A stretch of 64,000 nucleotides of DNA from contig NZ_CP012573.1 of the NCBI RefSeq assembly GCF_001280205.1, forward strand, positions 1,488,001 through 1,552,000. Direction: 5' to 3'. This document shows, piece by piece, positions 20,815 to 29,730 of this stretch; the first letter of the stretch is position 1; each line of letters begins with the position of its first letter. Origin of the DNA: Clavibacter capsici. GTDB taxonomy: Bacteria > Actinomycetota > Actinomycetes > Actinomycetales > Microbacteriaceae. A program made the position numbers and the translations under genes. The notes beneath the pieces were generated by a model, which saw nothing but the letters and a program-made list of their open reading frames with translations, was not told the DNA's origin and ran no database searches.

Positions 20815-21796
20815 TCAGCTCCGTCCGGAGAGGCCGAGGGGCTCCACGTGCGCGCCACCTGCCCGGAACAGCGCCGCCAGCGGCTCGACGAGATCCCGCT
20901 CGGCTCCCGTGCCGGCGGAGAGGGCCATCTCCCGGACGTACGCATCCAGGGCCGTGCGGCCCGCGAGGATCCGCGTCACGGCTCCGCCGTCGGTCCTGTC
21001 CTCGGGGCGTACGAAGAGCGAGGCGCCATCGTGCGAGTAAGAGGACCGCCGTCTCGCACCAGACGCGGAGGCCCAACCGCTCCTCGAGCAGCTCGCGCAG
21101 GCCGACAGCCTGCCCGCGCACCTGGGTGGCCGGCGACTCCCGGCCGACGTGCGAGCGGACGATCCGCTCCTGCGATGACGCGCTGTTCGACAGACGCGCG
21201 ATCTGCACGGCGAAGGTCCGTCCCAACGAGGACTCGTCCACGAGCTGCGCGAACGCCGCATGCTCGGAGCTGGGGACGACGCCGTCGAAGACGATGCCAC
21301 GCCACCGCTTGTTCTCGATGATCAGCACCGTGCGGGCGGTCACGACCACATGGTCGATCTGCTGCACGAAGCGGGCGCCGTCGTCGCTCGTCCGCGAGAA
21401 GACGACGTTCGTCGCCAGGATCCCGGGGAGCCCGGCAGCGGCGAACGCCGCGACGATGTGCGCGTGGGAGGAGGCCTCGTGGCCCCAGGTGGCCGATACG
21501 AGCTCACGGGCTGCCTGCTCGTCCACGCGGGCGATCCGCGTCCGCTCCTCCGCGGCGGCCAGCTCCGCGGCGTGCATCGCCGTCAGCTCCGCGACCGTCC
21601 TCACGCGGTGCTCCTCGGCGAGGGAGAGGGACCGCGTCCGCTCGGTCGCGTCGACGATGCGCCGCCTCTCCGCATCGGCCGCGGCCGCGTCGAGCGCATG
21701 TCGGGCGGACGCGTCCCGCCGACGACGGTCACGGACGAGCAGGGCCAGGACGAGGACGAGGAGGGCGACGAGGATCCAGGGGAGCGCGTTCTGCAT
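20815..21796 (-). pseudogene. NERD-domain membrane-anchored protein, frameshifted near 21039
   Basis: Reading from the ATG at 21796: an N-terminal membrane helix (LPWILVALLVLVLALLV), a charged helix likely to be coiled coil, then a nuclease-related (NERD) domain with LPGILATNVVF, QQIDHVVVTARTVLIIENKRWRG. The frame breaks at CTCTTAC (minus strand) after VWCETAVLL; removing one T joins it to YSHDGASLFVRPEDRTDGG in the next frame, which runs to the TGA at 20815. The joined protein is about 327 aa. Without the repair about 75 C-terminal residues are replaced by an out-of-frame tail. Error or decay cannot be distinguished. An upstream GTG at 21811 is an alternative start. Confidence 0.75.
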
Positions 21797-21915
21797 GGCC
21801 CAGGGAAGCACGCACCACGGGTCGCGCGCGGGATCCGCTCCCCGATCGGGGGACTGTCCTCCACTTGGGGGACCCGGGTACCGTGGCTGAGGTCATCGAC
21901 CCCTGGAGCTCCACA

Positions 21916-22239
21916 ATGTCGCACGCCACCCTGCACCGGACGCACACCACCGACCCGCACCGCACGTCGGTGGTCGGTTCCGCGGTGCTGGGCTTCCTGG
22001 CCGCGTTCGTGGTGGGCGCGGCGGTCATCGTGACCCTCCTCATCACGTCGTTCGCGCAGGGGACCGAGGGGTACCCGGGGCTCGACGTGCCCGGCGTCGT
22101 CGACACCCGGATCGACCACGGCAGCGTGGTGACGCAGATCGGCCCGGGCGGCTTCCTCTTCCCGTTGGCCGCGGGGCTCATCGTCGGGCTGATAGTGGCC
22201 GTCGTCGTCTACGCACGACAGCGCGCCGCCGAGGACTGA
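21916..22239 (+). CDS. Small two-helix membrane protein
   Basis: 107 aa. Hydrophobic helices at about residues 21-45 (AVLGFLAAFVVGAAVIVTLLITSF) and 80-99 (LFPLAAGLIVGLIVAVVVYA), with a polar loop containing LDVPGVVDTRIDHGSV. GGAG lies before the ATG at 21916. No family recognised. A single gene divergent from the NERD gene; function unknown. Confidence 0.65.
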   Translation: MSHATLHRTHTTDPHRTSVVGSAVLGFLAAFVVGAAVIVTLLITSFAQGTEGYPGLDVPGVVDTRIDHGSVVTQIGPGGFLFPLAAGLIVGLIVAVVVYARQRAAED

Positions 22240-22258
22240 GCGCATCCGATCCCGCGCG

Positions 22259-22264
22259 TAGGGT
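22259..22264 (+). promoter_or_regulatory. -10 element for the SGNH lipoprotein gene
   Basis: TAGGGT, 7 nt before the ATG at 22272. Confidence 0.4.
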
Positions 22265-22271
22265 CGAGGGG

Positions 22272-23294
22272 ATGCCTCCCGCTCCCGCACTCCCGTCCTC
22301 CCGCACGCGCGGTGACGCGACCCCCGGCTCGCGCCCTCGACCGGCGCGCCTCCTGACCGCCGCGGTCGCCACGCTGGTCCTGCTCAGCGGGTGCACGACG
22401 TCGTCGCCGGATCCCACGCCGGAGACGCCGCGTCCCCTCCGCGTCGTCTCGCTCGGCGACTCGTACTCCACCGGCACGGGCCCGGCGACGCCCCTGCCGG
22501 GCGACCCCGTGGTGTGCGGGCGCACGGTGTCCGCCTCCGTCCGCGTCGCCGCCGACACCGTCGGCGCGGAGCTCGTCGACGCGGCCTGCGACGGCGCGAC
22601 CACGGCCGACATCCTCGGCCCGAGCGAACGCGGCGGGCAGGCCGTGCCCGCGCAGATCGACGCGCTGACCGACGGCGCCGACGTGGTGCTCGTCCGCATC
22701 GGCGGCAACGACCTCGGCTTCCCCGCGCTCGTCGGCGGCTGCCTGGCTCGGTACCCGGACGGCCCCGTCGCGGCGGGACCCGCCACGTGCGTGGACGCGC
22801 TCGCGCCCGCCGGGGGGACGGACGCCGTCCGCGCGCGCATCGACGGCGAGGTGACGCCGAGGCTGACGGAGGCGTTCGGCCGGATCCGCGCCGCGGCACC
22901 GGACGCCCGCATCGTCGCGCTCGGCTACCTCACCGTGATCGGCGACCCCGAGGGGCTGCCCGAGGAGGGCTGCCTGCGCGCCACCGCCACGTCGAGCGTG
23001 AACGGGCAGGTGCTCCTCACCGACCGCGACGCCGCATGGCTCGCCGGCGTCCAGAGCGCCCTCGACGCGGCGGTCGCGCAGGCGGCGGCCGGGGTCGGGG
23101 CGCGGTTCGTCGACCAGGAGGCCCCGACCGCGGACCACGGGGCGTGCGCGGGCGACGCGGGGGATCCGTACGTCGCGGGCGTGGGCGGCAGCGCCGGGGA
23201 CGTCCCCCTCCACCCGAACGCCGCGGGGCTCGCCTGGGAGGCGGGCGCGATCGCCAGTGTCCTGCGCGAGGAGGCGGCGGCGCTCGGACGCTGA
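22272..23294 (+). CDS. SGNH/GDSL-hydrolase lipoprotein
   Basis: 340 aa. A lipobox LLSGC with C41 as the lipidated residue ends the signal peptide, placing the enzyme on the outer face of the membrane. Catalytic blocks of SGNH hydrolases are visible: block I GDSYS (Ser at 64), block III GGND (IGGNDLGF), and block V with an Asp/His pair near LHPNAAGLAWE. Several cysteines in VGGCLAR, ATCVDAL, EGCLRA and HGACAGD are likely disulfides, as in secreted actinobacterial lipases. Substrate unknown; an ester or lipid is likely. Confidence 0.9.
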   Translation: MPPAPALPSSRTRGDATPGSRPRPARLLTAAVATLVLLSGCTTSSPDPTPETPRPLRVVSLGDSYSTGTGPATPLPGDPVVCGRTVSASVRVAADTVGAELVDAACDGATTADILGPSERGGQAVPAQIDALTDGADVVLVRIGGNDLGFPALVGGCLARYPDGPVAAGPATCVDALAPAGGTDAVRARIDGEVTPRLTEAFGRIRAAAPDARIVALGYLTVIGDPEGLPEEGCLRATATSSVNGQVLLTDRDAAWLAGVQSALDAAVAQAAAGVGARFVDQEAPTADHGACAGDAGDPYVAGVGGSAGDVPLHPNAAGLAWEAGAIASVLREEAAALGR

Positions 23295-23461
23295 GGACGT
23301 CCTCGGGCACGACCGCACGAGTCCGCAGCATCCGCTCGACAGGTTGCGGGGTCGCGGCGCTGCCTGTCGCCGGGTGACGACGTCGTCCTTCATCGGCCTG
23401 TCCAGGCCGCCGCCTCGCCGCGCCGGAGCACCGCGGCCATGTGGGATTCTGTGGCTTCGTG

Positions 23462-23490
23462 TTGCTTCTCCTGCGTAGGAGGGCTACAGT
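23462..23490 (+). promoter_or_regulatory. Promoter of the fructose PTS operon
   Basis: TTGCTT (23462-23467) and TACAGT (23485-23490) are 17 nt apart. The short inverted repeat CTCCTGCGTAGGAG fills the spacer (23468-23481) and is a candidate operator for the DeoR-type regulator encoded next. Confidence 0.55.
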
Positions 23491-23538
23491 GCGAGGACGC
23501 GGGGCGCCAGTGCCCCACGGAGTCGAAGGAGACCGCCC

Positions 23539-24327
23539 ATGTACGCCGAAGAGCGCCAGGACAGGGTGGTCGCCCTCCTCGAGCGCACCGGTCGCGTGGC
23601 CGTCGTGGGCCTCGCCCGCGAGTTCGACGTGACCACGGAGACCGTCCGGCGCGACCTCGCCCAGCTCGAGGCGCGCGGCGTCCTCCGACGCGTCCACGGC
23701 GGCGCCGTCCGGGCGGGCCGCTCCACGCGCGCCGAGGAGAGCCTCGACACCCGCGGCACGCGCAACACCGCGGCCAAGGCCCGCATCGCCGACGCCGCGA
23801 TGGCGCTGCTGCCCGCGAGCTTCCAGGGGTCCGTCGCGATCGACGCCGGCACCACCACGGGGCTCGTGGCCGACCGCATCGCCGCCTGGGTGCCCGACGT
23901 GGCGGGCCGCACGCTCGTCGTCGTCACGCACTCCATGGTCGTGGCGCAGACGGTCAGCCGGAACCCCGCCGTGGAGGTGCAGCTGCTCGGCGGCCGCCTC
24001 CGCGGGATCACGAGCGCCGCGGTGGGGCCCGCCACCCTCGGCCAGCTCGCGCGGCTGCGGCCCGACATCGCCTTCATCGGCGCGAACGGGATCCACGCGG
24101 AGTTCGGCCTCAGCACCCCCGACGAAGAGGAGGCGGCCGTGAAGACCGCGTTGACCCGAGGATCCCGACGCGCCGTGGCGCTCGTCGACGCGTCGAAGGC
24201 GGGGGAGGAGGCGCTCGTGGGCTTCGCCGCCCTCGACGACCTCGACACGCTCGTGACCGATGCGGAGCCCGAGGGGCCGCTGGCCGACGCGCTGGCCGCC
24301 GCCGAGGTGGAGGTGATGGTCGCGTGA
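23539..24327 (+). CDS. fruR: DeoR-family repressor of the fructose operon
   Basis: 262 aa. The N-terminal DeoR winged HTH reads ERQDRVVALLERTGRVAVVGLAREFDV and VTTETVRRDLAQLEARGVLRRVHGGA, the family signature. The C-terminal sugar-phosphate sensor (DeoRC) has IDAGTTTGLVAD and a VALVDASKAG segment. Its position as first gene of the fruKA-ptsH operon suggests it senses fructose-1-phosphate and represses its own operon. AAGGAGA precedes the ATG. Overlaps fruK by four bases. Confidence 0.92.
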   Translation: MYAEERQDRVVALLERTGRVAVVGLAREFDVTTETVRRDLAQLEARGVLRRVHGGAVRAGRSTRAEESLDTRGTRNTAAKARIADAAMALLPASFQGSVAIDAGTTTGLVADRIAAWVPDVAGRTLVVVTHSMVVAQTVSRNPAVEVQLLGGRLRGITSAAVGPATLGQLARLRPDIAFIGANGIHAEFGLSTPDEEEAAVKTALTRGSRRAVALVDASKAGEEALVGFAALDDLDTLVTDAEPEGPLADALAAAEVEVMVA

Positions 24328-25295
24328 TCCTCACCCTCACCGCCAACCCGAGCCTCGACCGCACCATCGACCTCGCCGGCGCGCTCGCGCGCGGCGCCGT
24401 GCAGCGCGCCCGGGGCGTGGCCGAGCAGCCGGGCGGCAAGGGCGTCAACGTCTCCCGCGCGCTCATCGCCTCGGGGCTCGACACGGTCGCGCTGCTGCCC
24501 GGCCGCCTCGACGACCCGATGCTCGTGGCGCTGGCCGCCGAGCGGATCCCGCACGACCCGCTGGAGATCGCCGGCCGCGTGCGCCAGAACGTCACGCTCA
24601 CCGAGCCGGACGGCACGACCACCAAGGTCAACGAGCCGGGCCCCGTGCTGTCGTCGGCGGAGGCGGACGAGCTCGTCGCGCTCGTCATCCGCCACGCGCG
24701 CCGGGCCACCTGGCTCGTGCTCGCCGGATCCCTGCCGCCCGGCCTCGACGACGACTTCCACGCCCGCGTGGTGCAGGCCGTGCGCGCCGAGCTCGGCGAC
24801 GCGGCGCCGCGGATCGCCGTCGACTCCTCGGGCGCCCCCATGGCCGCGCTCGTCGCGTCCGGCGCGGTCGTCGACCTCGTCAAGCCCAACGCCGAGGAGC
24901 TCGCCGAGCTCGTCGGCCTCCCCGATCCGGATGCGCTCGAGGCCGACCCCCGGCTGGCCCACGACGCATCCCGCTCCCTCGTCTCGCGCGGCTGCCGGGC
25001 GGTCCTCGCGACCCTCGGCGCCCGCGGAGCCGTCCTCACCACGGCCGACGGCGGGTGGCACGCCACCATGCCGCCGATCGTGCCGGTGAGCACCGTGGGC
25101 GCGGGCGACTCGTCGCTCGCGGGCTACCTGCTCGCCGACCACCGCGGGGCCGGACCCGAGGGGCGGCTGGCGCAGGCCGTCGCCCACGGATCCGCCGCCG
25201 CGTCCCTCCCCGGCAGCACCATGCCGGCCCCCGACGAGACCCGGCCGGACAGCGTCACCGTCCAGCCGCTCCTCCCGATCGCCGCCGATCGCTGA
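24324..25295 (+). CDS. fruK: 1-phosphofructokinase
   Basis: 323 aa PfkB-family kinase converting fructose-1-phosphate to fructose-1,6-bisphosphate. ILTLTANPSLDRTIDL at the N-terminus and GGKGVNVSRAL form the substrate site; GAGDSSLAGYLLA near the end holds the catalytic Asp and the anion hole. GTG start overlaps the fruR stop (GTGA), so translation is coupled. Confidence 0.95.
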   Translation: MILTLTANPSLDRTIDLAGALARGAVQRARGVAEQPGGKGVNVSRALIASGLDTVALLPGRLDDPMLVALAAERIPHDPLEIAGRVRQNVTLTEPDGTTTKVNEPGPVLSSAEADELVALVIRHARRATWLVLAGSLPPGLDDDFHARVVQAVRAELGDAAPRIAVDSSGAPMAALVASGAVVDLVKPNAEELAELVGLPDPDALEADPRLAHDASRSLVSRGCRAVLATLGARGAVLTTADGGWHATMPPIVPVSTVGAGDSSLAGYLLADHRGAGPEGRLAQAVAHGSAAASLPGSTMPAPDETRPDSVTVQPLLPIAADR

Positions 25296-25317
25296 CCCGT
25301 CCCACCTGGAGAAGAAC

Positions 25318-27369
25318 ATGCCATCGCTCATCACGAACCGCCTCGTGCTCCTCGACGCCGACCTCGGCGCCGACCGCGAGCACGCCGTCCGCACGCTCGC
25401 CGAGCGCGTGGTCGCCGAGGGCCGCGCCACCGACGCCGACGCCCTCTTCGCCGACGCGTGGGAGCGCGAGTCGAAGACCGCGACCGGCATGGGCGGCGGG
25501 CTCGCGATCCCGCACTGCCGCTCCGCCGCGGTGACGGAGGCCACGCTCGTCATGGCGCGCCCCGCGCCGACCGTCGACTTCGGCGCGCCGGACGGCCCCG
25601 CCGACCTCGTGTTCTTCATCGCGGCGCCCGACGGCGCCGACCAGGAGCACCTCGTGCTGCTGTCGCGCCTCGCCCGCTCGCTCATCAAGCCGGAGTTCGT
25701 CGAGGCGCTGCGCACCGCCACCGACGAGGACCAGGTCGTCTCCCTCGTCGAGGGCGCGCTCGTGGACGAGCCCGCCTCCTCGACGGGCGCCCCGGCCGCC
25801 GCGGCTCCCGCGGCGTCGGCGTCCGCGCCGGCCGCCGCGCCCGCGGACGCGCCCGTGCTCATCGCCGTCACGGCGTGCCCCACCGGCATCGCGCACACCT
25901 ACATGGCGGCGGACTCGCTCGTCGCCGCCGCGAAGCGCGCGGGCGTGGAGCTGCACGTCGAGACCCAGGGATCCTCCTCGGTCACGCCGGTGGACCCCGC
26001 GATCATCGCGCGGGCGACCGCCGTGATCTTCGCGGTCGACGTGGACGTGCGCGACCGCGCGCGCTTCGCCGGCAAGCCCGTGATCCAGTCGCCCGTCAAG
26101 CGCGGCATCGACCAGCCCGACCAGATGGTGGCCGAGGCCGTGGCCGCCGCGAAGGACCCCTCGGCCCCGCGCGTGCCGGGCGGCGCGTCGTCGGCGGCCG
26201 GATCCGAGCAGGCCTCCCCGCAGGCGTCCCAGTCGGTGGGCGCGCGCCTCAAGCGCTGGCTGCTCACGGGCGTCAGCTACATGATCCCGTTCGTCGCGGG
26301 CGGCGGGCTGCTCATGGCGCTCGGCTTCCTGCTCGGCGGGTACCGGATCTCCGACGTCGCCTCCGACATCGTGGTCCAGAACTCGATCGCCAACCTGCCC
26401 GACGGCGGGATCATGAGCTACCTCGGCGCCGTCGCGTTCGTCATCGGGAACGCGTCGATGAAGTTCCTCGTGCCCGTGCTCGCCGGCTACATCGCCTATG
26501 CCATCGCCGACCGCCCGGGCATCGCGCCCGGCTTCGTGGCCGGAGCCGTGTCGCTCATCATGGGCGCCGGATTCCTCGGCGGCCTGGTGGGCGGCCTCCT
26601 CGCCGGAGGCATCGCCTACGCGATCGGACGCATCGACGTGCCGCGCTGGCTCCGGGGGCTCATGCCCGTCGTGATCATCCCGCTGCTCGCGTCCATCGTC
26701 GCCTCCGGGCTCATGGTCATGGTGCTCGGCGGCCCGATCGCGGCGCTCACCGTCGGCCTCAACGACTTCCTGTCCGGCCTCACGGGCGCGTCCGCGATCC
26801 TGCTCGGCGTGATCCTCGGCGTGATGATGTGCGTCGACCTGGGCGGCCCCATCAACAAGGTGGCCTACTCGTTCGCGGTGGCGGGCCTCGGCGCCGGATC
26901 CATCACCGACCAGGCCCCCTGGGCGATCATGGCCGCGGTCATGGCTGCCGGCATGGTGCCGCCGCTCGCCCTCGCGCTGGCCTCCACCGTGATCGACCGC
27001 CGCCTGTTCAGCCCGGCCGAGCGGGAGAACGGCAAGGCCGCGTGGCTCCTCGGCGCCGCTTTCATCTCCGAGGGCGCCATCCCGTTCGCCGCGGTCGACC
27101 CGCTGCGCGTGATCCCCGCGAGCATCGTCGGCGGCGCGGTCACGGGCGCCATGGTCATGGGGCTCGGCGTCGTCTCGCAGGCCCCGCACGGCGGCGTGTT
27201 CGTGCTCTTCGCCATGAACGGCACGTTCCTCGGATTCCTCGCCTCGGTCGCCGTCGGCACCGTCGTCTCCGCGTTCCTGGTCGTGCTGCTCAAGCGCTTC
27301 ACGACCAAGCGCCCCGACGCTGCCGCCGCGGCGGTGTCCGTCGACCAGGGCGTGCCCGTCGCCGCCTGA
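25318..27369 (+). CDS. fruA: PTS fructose transporter subunit IIABC
   Basis: 683 aa fusion. EIIA occupies residues 1-150 with phospho-His H66 (LAIPHCRS). After an A/P/S linker, EIIB (about 178-290) carries phospho-Cys C187 in VTACPTGIAHTYMA. EIIC (about 315-660) is membrane-embedded with SYMIPFVAGGGLLMALGF and GGPINKVAYSF motifs. It imports fructose as fructose-1-phosphate, the FruK substrate. GGAGAAGA before the ATG. No HPr domain is fused; HPr follows as its own gene. Confidence 0.96.
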   Translation: MPSLITNRLVLLDADLGADREHAVRTLAERVVAEGRATDADALFADAWERESKTATGMGGGLAIPHCRSAAVTEATLVMARPAPTVDFGAPDGPADLVFFIAAPDGADQEHLVLLSRLARSLIKPEFVEALRTATDEDQVVSLVEGALVDEPASSTGAPAAAAPAASASAPAAAPADAPVLIAVTACPTGIAHTYMAADSLVAAAKRAGVELHVETQGSSSVTPVDPAIIARATAVIFAVDVDVRDRARFAGKPVIQSPVKRGIDQPDQMVAEAVAAAKDPSAPRVPGGASSAAGSEQASPQASQSVGARLKRWLLTGVSYMIPFVAGGGLLMALGFLLGGYRISDVASDIVVQNSIANLPDGGIMSYLGAVAFVIGNASMKFLVPVLAGYIAYAIADRPGIAPGFVAGAVSLIMGAGFLGGLVGGLLAGGIAYAIGRIDVPRWLRGLMPVVIIPLLASIVASGLMVMVLGGPIAALTVGLNDFLSGLTGASAILLGVILGVMMCVDLGGPINKVAYSFAVAGLGAGSITDQAPWAIMAAVMAAGMVPPLALALASTVIDRRLFSPAERENGKAAWLLGAAFISEGAIPFAAVDPLRVIPASIVGGAVTGAMVMGLGVVSQAPHGGVFVLFAMNGTFLGFLASVAVGTVVSAFLVVLLKRFTTKRPDAAAAAVSVDQGVPVAA

Positions 27370-27411
27370 TCCCCCCGTCCCCGACCCGACCCCCTCACGA
27401 AGGAGAGCACC

Positions 27412-27684
27412 ATGACCGAGCGCACCGCCACCATCGGCAGCCGCGTGGGCCTGCACGCCCGACCCGCATCCCTGTTCATCGAGGCGGTGCGCCGCACGGG
27501 CGTCGCCGTGAAGATCAGCAAGCCGGGCGGCACGCCGCTCGACGCCACGAGCATCCTCTCGCTGATGAGCCTGGGCGCCGCGAACGGCGACCAGGTCGTC
27601 CTCACGGCCGAGGGCGACGGCGCGGACGCCGCGCTCGACGAGCTCGCGGCGCTGCTCGAGTCGGACCTCGACGCCGTCGAGTAG
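27412..27684 (+). CDS. ptsH: Phosphocarrier protein HPr
   Basis: 90 aa. Active-site histidine H15 lies in GLHARPASLF. The regulatory region reads DATSILSLMSLGA, with Ser available at the position phosphorylated by HPr kinase in Firmicutes, though no kinase gene is seen here. Last gene of the fructose operon; with no other ptsH in view it may serve every PTS of the cell. AAGGAGAG precedes the ATG. Confidence 0.96.
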   Translation: MTERTATIGSRVGLHARPASLFIEAVRRTGVAVKISKPGGTPLDATSILSLMSLGAANGDQVVLTAEGDGADAALDELAALLESDLDAVE

Positions 27685-27697
27685 CCGCCCGCACGAG

Positions 27698-27738
27698 GAG
27701 AGGGCCCGGTCACCGCGATGCGGCGGCCGGGCCCTCTC
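27698..27738. terminator. Terminator of the fructose operon
   Basis: GAGAGGGCCCGG pairs with CCGGGCCCTCTC across a 17-nt loop, between ptsH and the converging SDR gene. Confidence 0.88.
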
Positions 27739-27758
27739 GTCGTGTCAGGACCTGCGGA

Positions 27759-29270
27759 TCACCACTCGGCGACGCGGTAGTCCTTGAGGAAGACGCCCGA
27801 GATGTCCTCGCCGGCCTGGCCCATGACGATGGGGTCGTAGACGCGGGCGGCGCCGTCGACGAGGTCGAGCGGGGCGTGGAAGCCCTCCTCGGCGAGCCGG
27901 ACCTTCGTGGGGTGCGGCCGCTCGTCCGTGATCCAGCCGGTGTCGACGCTCGTCATGAGGATCCCGTCGGTCTCGCGCATCTCGCGCGCCGACGTGCGGG
28001 TCATCATGTTGAGCGCGGCCTTCGCCATGTTCGTGTGCGGGTGGCCAGGGCCCTTGTACGCGCGGGCGAACTGGCCCTCCATCGCGCTGACGTTGACGAC
28101 GTACTTGCGGCGCGACTCCGACGCGGCCATCGCGGGACGCAGCCGGCTGACCAGGAGGAACGGCGCCGTGACGTTGGCGAGCTGCACCTCGAGCATCTCG
28201 AGCGGATCCACCTCGTGCACCACCTGGGTCCAGCTGTTCGCGTCGTGCAGGTCGGGCACGAGGCCGCCGGCGTCGATGGCCGTGCCGGCCGCGAGGCGCG
28301 CGAGCGAGGACGACCCGGCGGTCATCGCGAGCTCGGTGACCTCCGCGGCCGTGATGCCCGTCGCCGTCGAGAGGATCGGGTGCGCGGCCACGCTGGCCGC
28401 GAGGGCCGCCGGGTGCGCGTCGTTGGTGTGCCCGAACGTCAGCAGCTCGGGGATGGGCCCGTCCGGCAGCGGCGCCGACTCCGCCTCGGACAGGGGCGCG
28501 TAGGAGCCGGGGGAGCGGCGCACGGTCTGCGCGGCGTTGTTGATGAGGATGTCGAGCGGCCCGGCTGCCGCGACGGCGTCGGCGAGGCCGATGACCTGCG
28601 CCGGGTCGCGGAGGTCGAGGCCGACCACGCGGAGGCGGTGGACCCACTCGTGCGCGTCGGGCAGGCCGGCGAAGCGGCGCACGGCGTCGCGCGGGAAGCG
28701 CGTGGTGATGGTGGTGTGCGCGCCGTCCCGGAGGAGGCGCAGCGCGATGTGCATGCCGATCTTCGCGCGGCCGCCCGTGAGCAGCGCGCGCATGCCGGTG
28801 AGGTCGGTGCGGGCCTCGCGCTTGGCGTGGTTGATGCGCGCGCAGTCCGGGCAGAGCTGGTGGTAGAACGCGTCGACCTGCGTGTAGTGCTGCTTGCAGA
28901 TGTAGCAGGGGCGCGAGCGGAGGAGCGTGCCGGCCGTGGGCGCGGCCGTGGTGATGGCGAGCGGGATCCCGCGGGTCTCGTCGTCGATGCGGTCGGGCGC
29001 GCCCGTGGCGGTGGCGGCGACCACCGCGCGGTCGGCGCTGGCGACGGCCTCGCGCTTCTCGAGGCGGCGGGCCTTCTTCACCGACTTGAACATGGAGGCG
29101 GTGGCGCGGCGGACGGCGACGAAGTCGGGGTGCTCCTCGTCGATGTCGGCGAGCGAGCCGAGGACGCGCAGCGTGACGGCGAGGTCGGCGGGATCGATGG
29201 CCGCGTCGGGGGCGGGGTCGACGGGATCCGTGGGAGCGGCGGGGTCGTCGGGCAGGGCGTCGGAGGGCAC
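27759..29270 (-). CDS. SDR-like oxidoreductase with an N-terminal zinc-ribbon and altered active site
   Basis: 503 aa. An acidic N-terminus and basic linker lead to a four-cysteine module, C122-x2-C125 and C140-x2-C143 (CYICKQH and LCPDC), probably zinc-binding. A Rossmann domain follows: TGGRAKIG at 165-172, a D-L-R-D segment and LINNAAQTVR. The active-site helix reads HTNMAKAALNMM, so Lys is kept while the usual Tyr four residues before it is Thr. Similar proteins occur widely as SDR oxidoreductases without assigned substrate. GTG start at 29270, supported by a -10 element 5 nt upstream. Confidence 0.85.
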   Translation of the reverse strand: MPSDALPDDPAAPTDPVDPAPDAAIDPADLAVTLRVLGSLADIDEEHPDFVAVRRATASMFKSVKKARRLEKREAVASADRAVVAATATGAPDRIDDETRGIPLAITTAAPTAGTLLRSRPCYICKQHYTQVDAFYHQLCPDCARINHAKREARTDLTGMRALLTGGRAKIGMHIALRLLRDGAHTTITTRFPRDAVRRFAGLPDAHEWVHRLRVVGLDLRDPAQVIGLADAVAAAGPLDILINNAAQTVRRSPGSYAPLSEAESAPLPDGPIPELLTFGHTNDAHPAALAASVAAHPILSTATGITAAEVTELAMTAGSSSLARLAAGTAIDAGGLVPDLHDANSWTQVVHEVDPLEMLEVQLANVTAPFLLVSRLRPAMAASESRRKYVVNVSAMEGQFARAYKGPGHPHTNMAKAALNMMTRTSAREMRETDGILMTSVDTGWITDERPHPTKVRLAEEGFHAPLDLVDGAARVYDPIVMGQAGEDISGVFLKDYRVAEW

Positions 29271-29275
29271 AGGAG

Positions 29276-29281
29276 ATGATA
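29276..29281 (-). promoter_or_regulatory. -10 element for the zinc-ribbon SDR gene
   Basis: TATCAT on the minus strand, 5 nt before the GTG start, inside the 60-base gap after the upstream small gene. Confidence 0.4.
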
Positions 29282-29330
29282 CCCGGGCACAGCGGCCCGG
29301 TCGGGCGGCCCCGGCGGCGGCCGCAGCGCG

Positions 29331-29603
29331 CTACATCGTGGTCGCGAACCCGATCGCGGCGGCGATGACGGCCCAGAGCGCGATGGTGACCACGACGAGC
29401 GCGATGAGCCCGGTGCGGCGGTCGCGCCAGCGGGCGCGCTCCGCCTCGACGTCGACCGGGGCGGCATCCGGCGTGGGCAGCCCGGACGCGGCGGCATCCG
29501 GGGCGGACGCCTCCCGGGTGCTCGCCGCGGCCTCGACGGACGGCACGGCGGTCGGGTCGAGCGGGGCGCGATCGGGTCGGGGGTCGAGCGGGGTGGAGGG
29601 CAT
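29331..29603 (-). CDS. Small C-terminally anchored membrane protein
   Basis: 90 aa. A P/A/D-rich N-terminal part is followed by VEAERARWRDRRTG and one terminal membrane helix (LIALVVVTIALWAVIAAAIGFATTM). No recognised family. The ATG at 29603 is favoured over upstream starts by the promoter hexamer just before it. Divergent from the helicase gene; function unknown. Confidence 0.6.
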   Translation of the reverse strand: MPSTPLDPRPDRAPLDPTAVPSVEAAASTREASAPDAAASGLPTPDAAPVDVEAERARWRDRRTGLIALVVVTIALWAVIAAAIGFATTM

Positions 29604-29609
29604 CCGGTG

Positions 29610-29615
29610 AACGTA
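29610..29615 (-). promoter_or_regulatory. -10 element for the small anchored protein
   Basis: TACGTT on the minus strand, 6 nt (CACCGG) before the ATG. Confidence 0.4.
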
Positions 29616-29730
29616 CGCGTCGCGGCCCGTCGTTCCCTGCCACCTGTGGACAACTCCGCGCGCAGTCCCGCCGACCGGTGCCGCCAACCGGTGCGCCCGG
29701 GCGGGATCCGTGGGGGAGGATGGACGCATC

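Noticed and set aside
20646-21800. Genomic island integrated at tRNA-Ala
   Set aside because: No integrase, no repeated tRNA 3' end seen within the window, and composition does not change.
23295-23538. Small gene between the SGNH lipoprotein and fruR
   Set aside because: Short frames lack ribosome binding sites and protein-like composition; the region is better read as promoter.
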